DNA of 64,000 bases from Armigeres subalbatus (GCF_024139115.2 NC_085141.1:66353675-66417674); one strand, 5' to 3'; shown: positions 46,169-57,763, counted from the stretch's first letter. Notes: generated from the sequence alone by a model not told the origin. Program-made: numbers and translations.

Positions 46169-46460
46169 TTGGAGCCCTCCTTAGCCGTGCAGTAAGATGC
46201 GCGGCTACAAAGCAACACCATGCTGAGGGTGGCAGGGTTCGATTCCCGGTGCCGGTCTAGGCAATTTTCGGATTGGAAATTGTCTCGACTTCCCTGGGCA
46301 TAAAAGTATCATCGTGTTAGCCTCATCATATACGAATGCAAAATGGTAACCTGGCTTAGAAACCTCGCAGTTAATAACTGTGCAAGTGCTTAATGAACAC
46401 TAAGCAGCGAGGCGGTTCTGTCCCAGTGTGGGGATGTAATGCCAATAATAAGAAGAAGAA
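46169..46460 (+). mobile_element. Full-length Feilai-type SINE with 12-bp target duplication
   Basis: The best-preserved SINE in the window. It has the head GGAGCCCTCCTTAGCCGTGC with A-box-like TTAGCCGTGCAGTAAGA, the B box GGGTTCGATTCCC (about 46235), a body through GTTAATAACTGTGCAAGTGC, and an (AAG)n tail. GAGATTGTAAAA flanks it at 46157-46168 and 46461-46472. Useful as the reference copy for the fragments at 4.4, 8.9, 22.9 and 30.7 kb. Confidence 0.95.
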
Positions 46461-46559
46461 GAGATTGTAAAAATTAACGGATGTTTCAAATGAGTCTTCA
46501 GTTAGATTTTTTTGGCTTTATTATTGTGATTTTTTAAAAAAATTATAAATTCATCACCT

Positions 46560-46726
46560 ATAGGGTCGTACTCTAATTACGTAAGCACTTATGGGAGGAG
46601 GGGGGTCTGCCATTTTCTAACACTCCATATAAATAAAAAAATATTTGTATGGGAAAAATCTTACATGGGGGAGGGAGGATAGAAAACCCAGAAAAATTGC
46701 TTACATATTCAGTGTACGGCCCCTAT
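46560..46726. mobile_element. 167-bp MITE with ATAGGGGCCGTAC-type ends
   Basis: The left end is TATAGGGTCGTACTCTAATT, with ACGTAAGCA following. The right end reversed is ATAGGGGCCGTACACTGAAT then ATGTAAGCA. A G-rich/C-rich core (GGGAGGAGGGGGG) is present. No ORF. Confidence 0.8.
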
Positions 46727-47459
46727 CTTCAGTTAGAGATCATGAGAGCTGGAGCTCGAGAGGAACGGAAACTCGTTGAAATTATTGATTGATTGATTCT
46801 GTTATGGACTGCACTTTGAAGAAAATTCGTCTTGGTTCAACTTTTTCTGGTATGAAATGGTGTTCCTGAAGAGAATCGATTGATTTTCAATAATGCGTGT
46901 TTCAACAACTTTCAGCAACAAATCCAATATCAATATCATACGAGAAAATTTCACTTGATTGCTACTGACCCCAACATCACGATTAGCACGAAAATATCAA
47001 ATCTTTCAGTTAAGAAATGGAGGGAACGTTAGAGTTTTTGTCATTGTTGCTACTAGAGACCGAGAATACCTCTGCATCTCCACAATTACCACGGGAAGGA
47101 AGTTTTGTTAGTTGGGAGGGATTGACCATGGAAGGTAATGTGACCTATGCAACTTCTATACAACTGTATTAGCATTTCCTTATCTTATTCAATTGTTCAT
47201 CCTTCGCGAGGATAATAATAAAGGAGATATTCACGGCTGTTAAACCACATTGATAGCTATTGTCAATCAGCAACCCTTATTTCTCTCTTATGGATTCCTT
47301 TATTCCAATTGAAATGCATTGTCCAAAAAGAATGAGCAAGATTTATTATCGTTCACATAAAAGTAGAAGTGTGTTGAAGCAAAACAATAACTACAGCAAC
47401 AGAAAGTTTTTTATTCGCTGAATGTGTAGTAAGGACTAATAAAAACGGTTACATTTGTT
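46727..47459. other. No gene or element recognised
   Basis: AT-rich DNA leading into the (GACTGAAA)n array. No motif-bearing ORF. Confidence 0.4.
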
Positions 47460-47546
47460 GTCTAAAAACTAAAGACTAAAAATAGAAAGACTGAAAGTCT
47501 GAATGATTGAAAAACTGAATGACTGAAATACTGAGGCTGAAGGATT
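47460..47546 (+). repeat. (GACTGAAA)n minisatellite, left remnant
   Basis: Irregular 8-bp words such as GACTGAAA, GATTGAAA and GACTAAAA. The array is cut by the RTE-like insertion and resumes at 50172. Confidence 0.88.
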
Positions 47547-48697
47547 ACTTACTTACTTACGGATCCTGTACACCTCCGGTGGTGCAAAGGGCCGACTTGA
47601 AAGATCTCCATCCTGAGCGTTGCCCGGCTATCGCTTTAACCTGTTGCCAGGTTAGATTTCGGTCGACTTCTTTTATTTCTTTATTGAGGCTTCGCCGCCA
47701 TGAGTCTCTGGGTCTGCCTCTGCTGCGATGTCCCGCTGGGTTCCAGTCTAATGCTTGTTTACAGATTTCGTTTCCGCCCCTACATAAGGTGTGGCTGACC
47801 CAGCCCCAGCCCCATTTCCGATCCCGAATTTCTGTTGCTATCGGCCTCTGGTGACAACGACGATGGAGCTCATTGTTTGAGATCCAGTTGTGAGGCCACC
47901 AGGCCCGAATTATATACCGCAGGCATCTGTTAATGAACACCTGCAGCCGTTGAGTGTTCTCCACTGATACACACCATGTTTCGCTAGCGTATAAAAGCAC
48001 AGATTTCACGTTAGAGTTGAAAATTCGTATTTTGGTGCGTTCACTTATCTGCCTGTTTTTCCAGATATTTCTTAAACTCGCAAAGGCAGCCCTTGCTTTC
48101 TTGATCCGTGCGCCTATGTCGATCTTGGTACCGCCGTCCGACGCCATTTGGCTACCAAGATATTGGAAGCTTTCAACATTCTCCACTGGTTGCCCGGCTA
48201 CTGTGAAACTGGAAGGAGTCGCCGTGTTTACATCCAACGATTTGGTTTTGTTGACGTTGATGACTAAACCTGCCGAAGAGGAGCGCTCGGCAAGGTCGTT
48301 GAGCTTACTCTGCATATCAGAGCGCCGTTGCGCGAGGAGTGCAACGTCATCAGCCAATTCGAAGTCGTTTAGATGCTCCATGGTTATAGGCTGCCATAAC
48401 AGCCCGCGGTTTGGTTCACGGTCAATCGCACCTACCAGAATCTCATCGATTACGATGAGGAACAGTAACGGTGATAGGATACATCCTTGCCTCACACCAG
48501 CTACGACCCGGATAGGGTCGGACAGGACCCCATTGTGCAGCACTCTACACGAAAAGGCCTCGTACTGTGCTTCGATGAGGCCGATGATTTTCTCAGGAAC
48601 TCCCTTGCGTCTCAGGGCGCCCCACATATTCTCGTGATTGAGACGGTCGAAAGCTTTTTCGTAGTCAATGAATACCAAGTAAAGGGACTCTTGGAAT

Positions 48698-49356
48698 CCC
48701 AAGCAACACCTCTTGTTTCTCAGTGAGTAACAACAACTGAGGTGTGACTTACTAGAGGTCTGACTTATGCACAACGCGTCGTATTTGGAACTCTTTTGTG
48801 ACACAAAAAGCGCAAGAGGTGGAGCCTATTTGCAACATCTTGCGGCTACAATGAAAATAAAAACACAAAAACCAACCGGGAATCGAACCATGGACCTTGA
48901 GATTTGCATCCTTCTGCTATAACCATCACATCATCAATTCTATTTGGAGATTCTGCTACAAGTGCACTACATAAACAATAAAGTCATTTGTAACTTTATT
49001 ATACCTTAAACAGGATGTTCATGTTCAGGGGACTGTCAAAATAAAAAAAAAACTGCTCAGCTGAGCTCAAAGTGTTTTGCAACATATCAGAAATATTGTG
49101 GTAACAGCAATGACCCGAAATGTTATTAATTCTGCAACTTATCTGTTTTGTTTCTAATATAGAACACGTTGAATTCCGAATCACCCAAGAAGTCAGATGG
49201 GTAGAATATTGCGACGCCACTTAAACGGAAATGAAACATTGTGATTTTCTGAAACTGGGAAGTGGCTTTAATGTAACTCGATGTATTGCCAGTGTCTTCA
49301 ATGCAATTTATTAGGAACAAACACCTATTTGAAAGATGTTGCGCGTGCTGCTTGGG
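48698..49356 (-). mobile_element. 659-bp TIR element (CCCAAGCARCAC ends) carrying a Pol III A/B-box cassette
   Basis: Ends are CCCAAGCAACAC and, inverted, CCCAAGCAGCAC. Removing the element and one AT joins the RT frame of the host LINE exactly, so the junctions are certain and the duplication is 2 bp (AT, 48696-48697 and 49357-49358). A second full copy lies at 63287-63926 in the opposite orientation, and a broken one at 32115-32585. There is no transposase ORF. On its minus strand it holds a tRNA-like segment (48879-48933). Confidence 0.93.
48879..48933 (-). promoter_or_regulatory. tRNA-like Pol III A and B boxes inside the TIR element
   Basis: Minus-strand A box TGATGTGATGG (48923-48933) and a consensus B box GGTTCGATTCC (48879-48889), spaced as in a tRNA gene. 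The flanking sequence does not pair as a cloverleaf acceptor stem. The same boxes lie at the matching place in the copy at 63691-63745. Confidence 0.7.
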
Positions 49357-50171
49357 ATTCGTTGACCTGCTCCAGAATGATGCGGAGCGTGACAATATGG
49401 TCCACACAGGATCTTCCGGCACGGAATCCGGCTTGCTGCCGCCGGAGAGTCGCATCGATCTTTTCCTGAATCCGGGCTAGGATAATTTTGCACAGAACTT
49501 TGAGAACGGTACACAGCAACATAATGCCTCGCCAGTTATCGCATACAGTCAGGTCACCCTTTTTGGGCACCTTTACTAAGATACCTTGCATCCAGTCGAC
49601 CGGGAAAGTTGCGGTGTCCCAGATATTATGAAATAAACGATGCAGTAGTTGAGCGGATGTCATGGGGTCAGCTTTGAGCATCTCGGCTGATATGCGGTCG
49701 ACTCTGGGGCTTTATTCGATTTCATGCTTTGGATGGCTGTTTGAATCTCTAGCAGTGATGGAGCTTCGGTATTGACGCGTGTTATACGTCGGATCCTAGG
49801 CAGATCATGCCGAGGTGGTGATGGCCTGGCTGGCACTTGAAAAAGTTGTTCGAAGTGCTCAAACCAGCGTTTCAGCTGGTCAGTTGGGTCGGTCAATAAC
49901 TGATCATTCGCGTCTTTCACAGGCATCGTTGCATTCATCTTCGCCCCGCTTAAGCGTCGTGAGATATCGTAGAGGAGGCGAATGTCCCCGGTTGCGGCGG
50001 CTCTCTCTCCTTCGTCGGCCAGAGAGTCTGCCCACGCTCGCTTGTCCCGTCGACATGAGCGTTTTACTTCCTTCTCAAGAGCCGCGTATCGTTGGCGGGC
50101 TAGAACTTTGGCTCCTCTGGTTTTTGATCGCTCTATCGCGGCTTTGGCTTCTCTTCGCTCCTCTATCTTGC

Positions 50172-50790
50172 CTGAAGTATTGGAAGACTGAAAGAAGACT
50201 GAGAGACTGAAGATTCAAAGAGTGAGAGACTGAAAGACTGAAAAATTGAAGCACTGAAGACTGAAAGAATAAAAAAAACTTTATTGTACGAGAAGACAAA
50301 AAAGAATAAAAACGAAGAATTAGCTATAAAATTAAAATTGCTGAAGAATTTGATTACTGAAAAATTGACAGTATGAAAGATTATGACTAATAGATTGGAA
50401 AGCTAAAAGAAACTTGCAGATTGAAAGACTGAAGGATTAAATAAAATAGGACTGAAAAACTGAACGACTGAAAATCTGAAAGATTGGAAGACTGAAAGAC
50501 TGAAATTCTGAATGATTGAAAGACTGAAAGACTGAGAGTCTGAAGGATTTAAGGACTGCAGGACTGAAAACTGAAATACCGAAAGACTAAAAGACTGAGA
50601 GACTGAAAGACTGAAAGTATAAATAGCTGAGCGACTGAAAGATCAAAAGAAAAATTGAGAAACGGGAAAATAGAATAACTGAAAGACTAAAAAAAGAAGT
50701 GAATATGTGGAAGTCTTCAAGACTGAAAAAACGAAAGAATAAATTACTGAAACGATAAAGCACTAAGAAACCAAAAGAAGGACTGAAGAA
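50172..50790 (+). repeat. (GACTGAAA)n minisatellite, right part
   Basis: About 600 bp of GACTGAAA-type 8-bp words with drift (GACTGAGA, GATTGAAA, AACTGAAA). The first ten bases duplicate the left flank of the LINE. Spurious ORFs rich in phenylalanine and serine come from the array. Confidence 0.9.
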
Positions 50791-52252
50791 CTTGTTCGCC
50801 AAAATTTTACCTAAAATACTGTAATATCAAGAGTCGTTATACGCTTTCATACCTTTCCATAAATTTAACTCATAACACAAATCCCCATCGAAGGAATTCT
50901 TTCTTCTTGGTCCTTGCTGAAATTGCGTTAGGAGTTTGTTCAAACAACTTATTTGAAGAAATCCTAACGTGCAAATTTATGACAAAGCTTCAGCTTCTGG
51001 TTTTTAAGAATTTAATGGTAAATCGCACATTAGCAAGTATATTACTCAAATGTTCAGGGAAAAATAAGGAATAAAATTTTAATAAATAAGCAATGATTTG
51101 TAATAAATTCAAGAATTTTGTAGAACAACGACTTTTAGGGAAAACAGTGATGTTTTTATGCATTATGATAAGTGTCTTACACACTGCTTCAAAGCTGGAA
51201 TTTATTTTCAATTAGTAACTATAAAGCATAATATATTTGTGACTTACAATCCAGTTTCCAATTCAATTTACAAGCCGCCGAATTCGTCACAACCGCACTC
51301 TACATTTCCTCAGCACATTCAATTTACAGTGTTGCTAGTTTCACAAATCCTATGAACTCATTTTAACAGATCATATGTTAGATTTCGGTTGAATGTTGCA
51401 CCATTTTATGTGCACATACATGACCTCAATTCTTCGAATTGAGCAACTGAAATATGGCAGTCCGCCCTCAGTTTTCCTTTAAAAATCAATTTTGAAGTGA
51501 ACTTACGGTCTTATTGTTACAACGTTTACGATAAATGTTCAGATTTGTTTTAACCGTGAATGCTATGTCAGAGCTGTCACATGAAGAGTCCTTTCAAATG
51601 ATTATCGAGATGGCATCGGGCGGATCCCCCAAAAACGAATTGTGTGCGCTCACTGCGTTCCAAATAAGGATCGGGAATTCACCATCATTAAACAATGTCT
51701 CATTGGCTTTGATGGCAGCGTGAAAACAAAATGTGGCCTGTATGATGCTTTTGTAATTTAAAATCGACTCGAAAAATTGGAATTGTACATACTTTACAGT
51801 TTTTACCACATCATAACATTATGCAAGAATATACTTTGATGCTCACACTAATACTATGTTGAAATTTGTATAATACATACACTAACACGGTTAACGCTTG
51901 AACTGTAATTTTAGGTTTCGCGAAAAGTTGATATTTGCATTCATAAAATAAATTCTCATTTGCACCAATTATTCTTTTTTCAAGTGAATTTATATCACAG
52001 GTGACCATTATAATACAATTAAACAAATCCCATTCAATTGGTAGTGGTTTGTACCAAGAAAGCAAATAATTCAAAGAATTTACACTTACCCCAGGTATCA
52101 AATACTGCGGGGGAAGTGGATAATGTTCTAATTACGCAATTTTTTTCTTCCCTCCAGGATTTATTTCGATAGCTGTGAATCTTAATATGTTCCTTCTTTG
52201 TTATCATTGTGATTCCAGTGGTGATTGGACTCATATAAATGAGAAAATGCCT
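50791..52252. other. No gene recognised; an R1 fragment at about 51412-51510
   Basis: AT-rich. Around 51412-51510 the words GACCTCAATTCTTCGAATTG and CCTTTAAAAATCAATTTTGA echo the tail of repeat R1. Nothing else is recognisable. Confidence 0.4.
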
Positions 52253-52630
52253 GATTAATCCACCTATCGGTATTGATGCCTTTCACATGTTTTACATATG
52301 AAAAAAATGTATAAGAAAGTTAAAATAGCACTGATAGGTAAATATATTGAATAATTAACATTAATTTTTTTATTCATAACAAGTGTCGCCGTTGAATGCA
52401 ATTTTGTTTGCGAACAAATTGGTTAAGGACAAGTGCTTAAGAATAGCTGATAATTTCGTACGTGCTTTGCGCATGCACATACAGACAAATATGCACATAC
52501 AGACATCATCTCAATTCGTTAAACTAAGTTGATTAGTTTATAACCCTGTAAGTCCCACTTTTCCTTTAAAAAGTTCATCTTTGGGGCGAACATATAGACT
52601 TTACGTACACTTAGTGCTCGAGAAGGCAAA
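52253..52630 (+). repeat. Dispersed repeat R1 (plus copy, diverged)
   Basis: Opens GATTAATCCACCTATCGG and ends in GCTCGAGAAGGCAAA. It includes ACATACAGACATCATCTCAA and TTTAAAAAGTTCATCTTTGG. Internal 170-bp units are reduced to a remnant. Confidence 0.75.
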
Positions 52631-52769
52631 ACCAGCCCTCCCCTAGCTATTACGAGAATTCCTTGATGATTTATTCCGTTAAGGTAATGAAATAATTCCA
52701 CAAAAGATACTCAGAGAAATTGTCGTATTGATTTTAGTTATATGTAACTACTCATCACTATAGAAGGTC

Positions 52770-53017
52770 AAGGTAACATGGGTTTTCCACTTACCCCATC
52801 CCACTAGGGTAAGTGGAAAAACAACTCCTAATTTTAAAATCAATTTCCATAAATTTCAAGCGAACAAAATGGTATGAATTACCGCACAGTTGGTGCAAAA
52901 TTGACTGTTTTTGATAGCCCATTTTGATTGAACGCATTTAAATCATTTAAACTGGTTTTACACTAATTCAAACATGTACTATCGATTTTTCCTTTTCCAC
53001 TTCCCCCAGTGTACCTT
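52770..53017. mobile_element. Probable MITE with AAGGTAACATGGG-like ends
   Basis: Left AAGGTAACATGGGTTTTCCA and right (reversed) AAGGTACACTGGGGGAAGTG are imperfect inverted ends. The left part also contains its own hairpin, TTTTCCACTTACCCC with GGGTAAGTGGAAAA. No ORF. Confidence 0.55.
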
Positions 53018-53979
53018 ACAATAATTGGTGGTGCGAATTCCTTCCCCTCGGATATGTTACCTTGCCGCGGTGGGTCGGCTTACGCCATTAACACTGATAT
53101 GGCAACCAAAGACATATCCTGTCGTGGTGGTATCACATGTTGACTATTTTTGTTTGGTGCCGCGTTACATATCTGGCATTGACGCACTAATTTACGGCAT
53201 ATGCATGTAATTCAACGGAGAACGTCTCTTGGAGCCTTGAATGGTAGTGCAGTCAGGCAGAAGCCTTTTTCATCAGTGATAATGATGTGAGTTCTCTTCT
53301 TTTCGGCAATACTTTTCTGATGCGTTCCCTGTGACGATGAGTCGTAGCCACGCTTACATTTAGCTAGCTAGGCATTTATTAAAAAAAAAAAAAACAAAGT
53401 ATTCAAGACATTCGTAGGGAATCGACTGCTGGATTCACTGAGTAGAAGTTTTTTCAAAAATAGGAACGTGGTGCCAGTTTTATTTTGTTTTGCCTCACTT
53501 CGAAGAGCAATAATAAAAATTACCACACATTATAATGATGGTATATGAACAATCTTATGATGGCTTCATTCATAATAATTTTTACTAATAGTAGGGAATA
53601 GGTGTGATGAAGCTTTACTTTGCCACCGAAAAGTGAATCCTATAGCTGACTCATGACTGATCATTGGTACATGATAGATAATGACAGTTAGTTTGGAAAC
53701 GATCAAGCTACTTATTAGAACATAATAATAGTAATACCTTGACAAAGGAATGACAATAAAATAGACTAAATGCACGAACAGTTTCCACTTTTTACAAGAC
53801 ATAACTTACATTGTGTATTGACACAGGATGAACCAATAACTTAGGCAAACAAAGTAATTCAAGGAACGCATACTTCATACCTTCTGACCATAAAGACAAG
53901 AATGACATCGTACAGATCAATCTATATGATTCGGCAATTGAGCCTCCAAAATAAACGAAAGATTTAAAAAAAAAAAACA
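53018..53979. other. No gene recognised
   Basis: Mixed AT-rich DNA. The phrase ATAATTGGTGGTGCGAA at about 53020 recurs at about 55230, so both may belong to an unassigned repeat. ORFs lack motifs. Confidence 0.4.
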
Positions 53980-54660
53980 GATTAATCCACCTAGCGGTGA
54001 TGGTGCCTTTCTCGTGCATTATAAAAATAGTATTTTGGCCATTACTCGGGAGCCCATAGTCCGATCTGGCCAATTTTCGTCGAATGCAACTTGTTGCGAG
54101 TAAATCGGTAAAGGATAAGTGCCTGAAAAATGAGTGACATTTTTTTTCTAAATTTTTCTATAAAAATGTGGTATTTTGGCCATAACTTCCGAGCCCATAG
54201 TCCAATCTGACCAATTTTCAATAGGACACAATGATAAAGTATTCTGCGTCGAATGCAACTTGTTGCGAGTAAATCGGTTAAGGATAAGTGCCTGAAAAAT
54301 GAGTGACATTTTTTTTATTCAATTTTTCTATAAAAATGTGGTATTTTGGCCATAACTTCCGAGCCCATAGTCCGATCTGACCAATTTTCAATAGGAAACA
54401 ATGGTAGAGTATCCTGCGTCGAATGCAACTTGTTGCGAGTAAATCGGTTAAGGATAAGTACCTGAAAAATGAGTGACATTTTTTTGGGTGGGTGCGCACA
54501 GACACACACACACACACATACACACAGACATCACCTCAATTCGTCGAGCTGAGTCGATCGGTATATAACACTATGGGTCTCCGGGCCTTCTATAAAAAGT
54601 TTATTTTTGGAGCGATCATATAGCCTTTACCGTATACTTAGTATACGAGAAAGGCAAAAA
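53980..54660 (+). repeat. Dispersed repeat R1, longest copy, with an internal 170-bp tandem array
   Basis: Starts GATTAATCCACCTAGCGG then GGTGCCTTTCTCGTGC, and ends TAGTATACGAGAAAGGCAAA, so the outer ends are inverted (GCCTTTCTCG and CGAGAAAGGC). Internal units begin ATAAAAATGTGGTATTTTGG at 54160 and 54330 (170 bp apart). A shorter first unit starts at 54021 and lacks about 31 bp. Each unit carries GTCGAATGCAACTTGTTGCG. No ORF. Confidence 0.85.
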
Positions 54661-55259
54661 TCTGTATGATTAGGAATAATGGGAGAGAGTATCTATTAGA
54701 GTTGTAAATGGAATGTCTTTTGAGCCAGTTCAACAGTGTCTTAATGGACGACATGATCCTTGTACGGCTGGAAAACTGCTTCAAAAGTTATTAACTTGTC
54801 ATTTTTTATAAATCGGGGATTGAACACTTTCTTATACTTGAAAAAAAAAACTTCCGACTCAGTTTCTTCGATGAAGCATTGGGCAACATGTTCCATGTGA
54901 GTCGAAAAAACTGCTTCGGTCGATTTCGAACGCGTACAATGACAATAGACGTATAAATAGCATAAAAACTGACAAAATAGTTTGACTCTGACAAGAAAAT
55001 TACAAAAATGACTTTAAACTTTAACGATGTTAGTTAGCATGAGACCTGTCTGACTATTTATGAACGTAATTTCCTCTGATTCAGTTGTAACAGCGGCTTC
55101 TTGGACGACATGTTCCGTGTACGGCTGGCAAATTGCTTCGAATGGAATTATGCTACGGTATCATCAAAGGCCTGGTGCACACGGTTTTACTCTATTCAGA
55201 GTCCCTCCAGTAAACCTTCATAGAAAAATAATAATAATTGGTGGTGCGAACTCGCGACA

Positions 55260-55475
55260 TTTTTTTTTTCTTTTTTTATAAAGACAGGAAGACCGTCTTC
55301 GGCCAGAGGTCGTACAGACTGAACACTGAACACCTACCATTAGACAACGGGCAGGACACATAATACCCAGTGGACCAGTGGAGATTTTTTCATGAAAAGT
55401 TCTTTCCTTACCGGGGCGGGAATCAAACCAGCGCTCCCTAGCACATGCGTCTAGACGAGATACAGCCATGAAAAG
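55260..55475 (-). mobile_element. tRNA-derived SINE (third family)
   Basis: Minus strand: a tRNA-like head with GGCTGTATCTCGTCTAGACG and a B-box-like GGTTTGATTCCCGCC (about 55424-55438), a GC-balanced body, and an A-rich tail (T-rich on plus, 55260-55278). The minus-strand ORF through it is the usual artefact of a SINE head. Confidence 0.75.
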
Positions 55476-56512
55476 GGTTCAGTTCTCATAAGCGTTAACA
55501 TTTGATGTGCCAAATATTATAGAGAAGCTCTTAGAAGAAATGAAAGAGTTTTCATATTTCTAAATATGATATAATTATTCTCAAGCGTCTTAGAATATGA
55601 TTTATTCAGATTTATCCTGAGGAATGATCCATCCTTGCAAATTTATTCTGACGATGATTATGATTAAACATATGACAATTTCCCTCAGTTCGCAACTTCT
55701 ACTTCTAAATGACTCATATAAATTTTGCGTCATTCGAATTACCGCTAGGTGTCTGCTATGCAACTCAAAATTTGTTCCTCATCTACTTCATCTTACTCTC
55801 CGTCTTCGCACATAACCATTTTAAATGGCATTTCTTGAACTCCTGTCCAATTCCAAAAACCACCTATGAACCGCTTCCAATTCACACAAAGCCCAGCCGA
55901 AGCCATCAATCACGGCCAACTCCACCTGGCCGGAGCACCGAGGCACGCTCTGTCTGACGAGGATCACATTCAGCAGCAAACAGGTTGATTTGGCTCTGAC
56001 AAGCCCGGAGACTGTGTGAGCGCACGGGGCGACGAAGCTAGACCAAGTGTCTGCGCTGCTATTTATGCTAACTAGCGGTCCACGCCGACTGACGGCAGCC
56101 ACAGCACGACCCTAAGCTGCAACCAAGCAAAAGAGGGAGTGGAACATTAAAAATCGTTAATTTGATTAGCATAATATTTTAATTTTTACGAGTTGCGCGA
56201 CGCGGGGACAACCGCGTCGTTGTCTACCCTCAGAATCCCGCATCTTGGGTTGGTGCGGTGAAGTAAGTGATGCTGTGGGGACTTACACGGTTAACGGTGA
56301 CGGAGAGGGTGCACCGTGGGGGGACTTTGACAAAAATTTGTAGAGTTGTTTTAATATGATGTATAAGCTTTTTCAACACTATAAAGGTTTTATATGAACT
56401 TGTTTTTAAAATTCATTGGTAACTTTTACTCCACAAATTTAGCACAATTTGTCCTACTCAGTCAACAGCTTACGTACACAGTTCGAACAAAACCTGTAAA
56501 TTTCCGTTCAAG
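55476..56512. other. No confident gene; GC-rich island at 55.9-56.35 kb
   Basis: Between 55880 and 56340 GC content rises sharply (GGCCGGAGCACCGAGGCACG, GCGACGCGGGGACAACCGCG). A GACGCGG/CCGCGTC hairpin lies near 56198. The minus-strand ORF 55821-56102 has no recognisable domain. It could be an upstream noncoding exon or regulatory island of the ADAMTS gene, which is inference only. Confidence 0.35.
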
Positions 56513-57219
56513 TAGATGTAACAAATTGACCTCCGTGTTTAACAACATAAAGTTATAGGTTCTTTTAAATTTACACGTGCTGTAATTTATTTGTTTATAT
56601 TTTTATTGGAAAATAAAAAAAATAGTACCAACATGGGGAATCGAACTTCGATCCGCAGAGTGAGAGCCTATCTCGTTAGCCACTCGAGTATTTCCACTTC
56701 TTGAAAGCGAGCAGATCCAGATAGAACAGGTTAAGCGTTCTGGTGATTCAACTACTCTCTAGCAGACTAAACGATAGCTTAAATTTACACGACACGGAAT
56801 CTCTTCCAAAACGGAACTGTTGGAGATTGAGTTTGCTGAAAGCATCACAGATTTCTCGTCGGAATAGGCAACAAACAAAGAGTTACAGTGATGAAAAGCA
56901 GCGCAATAAAGGCTACTTTGTTTCTATATGTGCAGATATCCATTTTGGTTGATGCATATATAAATAAAATTGATGCCAGCTGCGGTTTGAATGAAATGCA
57001 ATGAAGTTTGTTTTGATTTGTTTTGACAGCCACGTGCTGGCTCATCAAGGTTTCTGGTAGAATCATGTAAAATTAAGAGAAACTGAATTGAAATTTCAAT
57101 TATTTTATCGTTTCCACCACAGAACTTAAAATTATGGTCTGGTACAAATTATGTTACCGAATTTTACATTCAATTATGAATTCCGTCGTATCTAATTTTC
57201 ATAATATTCTACTGTGTAC
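56513..57219. mobile_element. Repeat family R2, uninterrupted copy
   Basis: Parallel to 32655-33999 from TAACAAATTGACCTCCGTG to CATAATATTCTACTGTGTAC. It contains the same minus-strand tRNA-like block (about 56628-56700, B-box-like AGTTCGATTC). It lacks the MITE found at 33711-33919, giving the empty site near 57148. Confidence 0.82.
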
Positions 57220-57763
57220 GTTCCAACGTTTGTTGGACGTATAGCAAACATCTCACTTTATTCGAGGAGAATATTTTTGAATAGAATCCGTACAGAAGCA
57301 TCCTCGTCATCTAAACTGAATCCACCACAATCTGAATATTAGTTTGAAATTGGCATCATAATTCCTTAATTTCGACGCAACAAAACTCAATGAATAAACC
57401 GGCCACTGCGGCCCCATGCGGGTAGTCGCACTTAACAATCATCGTAATGTTTTCTCTGGCGCGCGGCATGTTTTCGTTGAACCATCAAGATGATTGTGGT
57501 GTTTTCGTCCAATATTGTTGTTGCCTCTTATGAATGAAAACACGTTTCTACCACCTTTTGCCTGGGCGGATTATGATCGGTCACTGCTGTTCAATGACAG
57601 CGTCCGAATCAATCTGATTGGATACGGTTCCGGAGGTTAGTAAGGACTAGCAAACGCCGCTATCGTTTGTTCGGTGGTTTTGACTATTAATGCAAATAAT
57701 TCCTAACTTGAGAGTCGTTCTTATGTTCTTATGGCTTATGTTTCCTTTATCTTCTATTTACAG

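Larger units (their letters stand above)
47557..50170 (-). pseudogene. RT ORF of the RTE-like LINE, interrupted
   Basis: Sense reading starts mid-linker near 50170 (KRSCRRDKRAWADSLADEGE at about 50060-50000). It continues through MNATMPVKDANDQLLTDPTD and the RT fingers, with a frame break at about 49700. Then KKGDLTVCDNWRGIMLL and QQAGFRAGRSCVDHIVTLR. The inserted element cuts between residues VNE and FQES. After it comes a 350-codon open stretch: DYEKAFDRLNHENMW, GVRQGCILSPLLFL, catalytic LADDVALLA (about 48350), FQYLGSQMASDGG, then a C-terminal GWVSHTLCRGGNEICKQAL and the end GGVQDP at 47557. The endonuclease is absent. The style of the C-terminal domain fits RTE-type LINEs. Confidence 0.88.
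47547..50171 (-). mobile_element. RTE-like LINE inserted in the (GACTGAAA)n array
   Basis: The minus-strand 3' end finishes in a (GTAA)n tail (ACTTACTTACTTAC on plus, 47547-47560). Flanks CTGAAGGATT (47537-47546) and CTGAAGTATT (50172-50181) match at 9 of 10 bases as a target duplication. The element is 5'-truncated, keeping the linker and RT. A 659-bp TIR element interrupts it (48698-49356). Confidence 0.9.

Noticed and set aside
47954..48637. Plus-strand ORF of 227 codons
   Set aside because: Antisense shadow of the RTE-like reverse transcriptase, which carries the LADD box on the minus strand.
55218..55469. Minus-strand 83-codon ORF starting MAVSRLDACAR
   Set aside because: It translates a tRNA-derived SINE head and body; such frames are common SINE artefacts.
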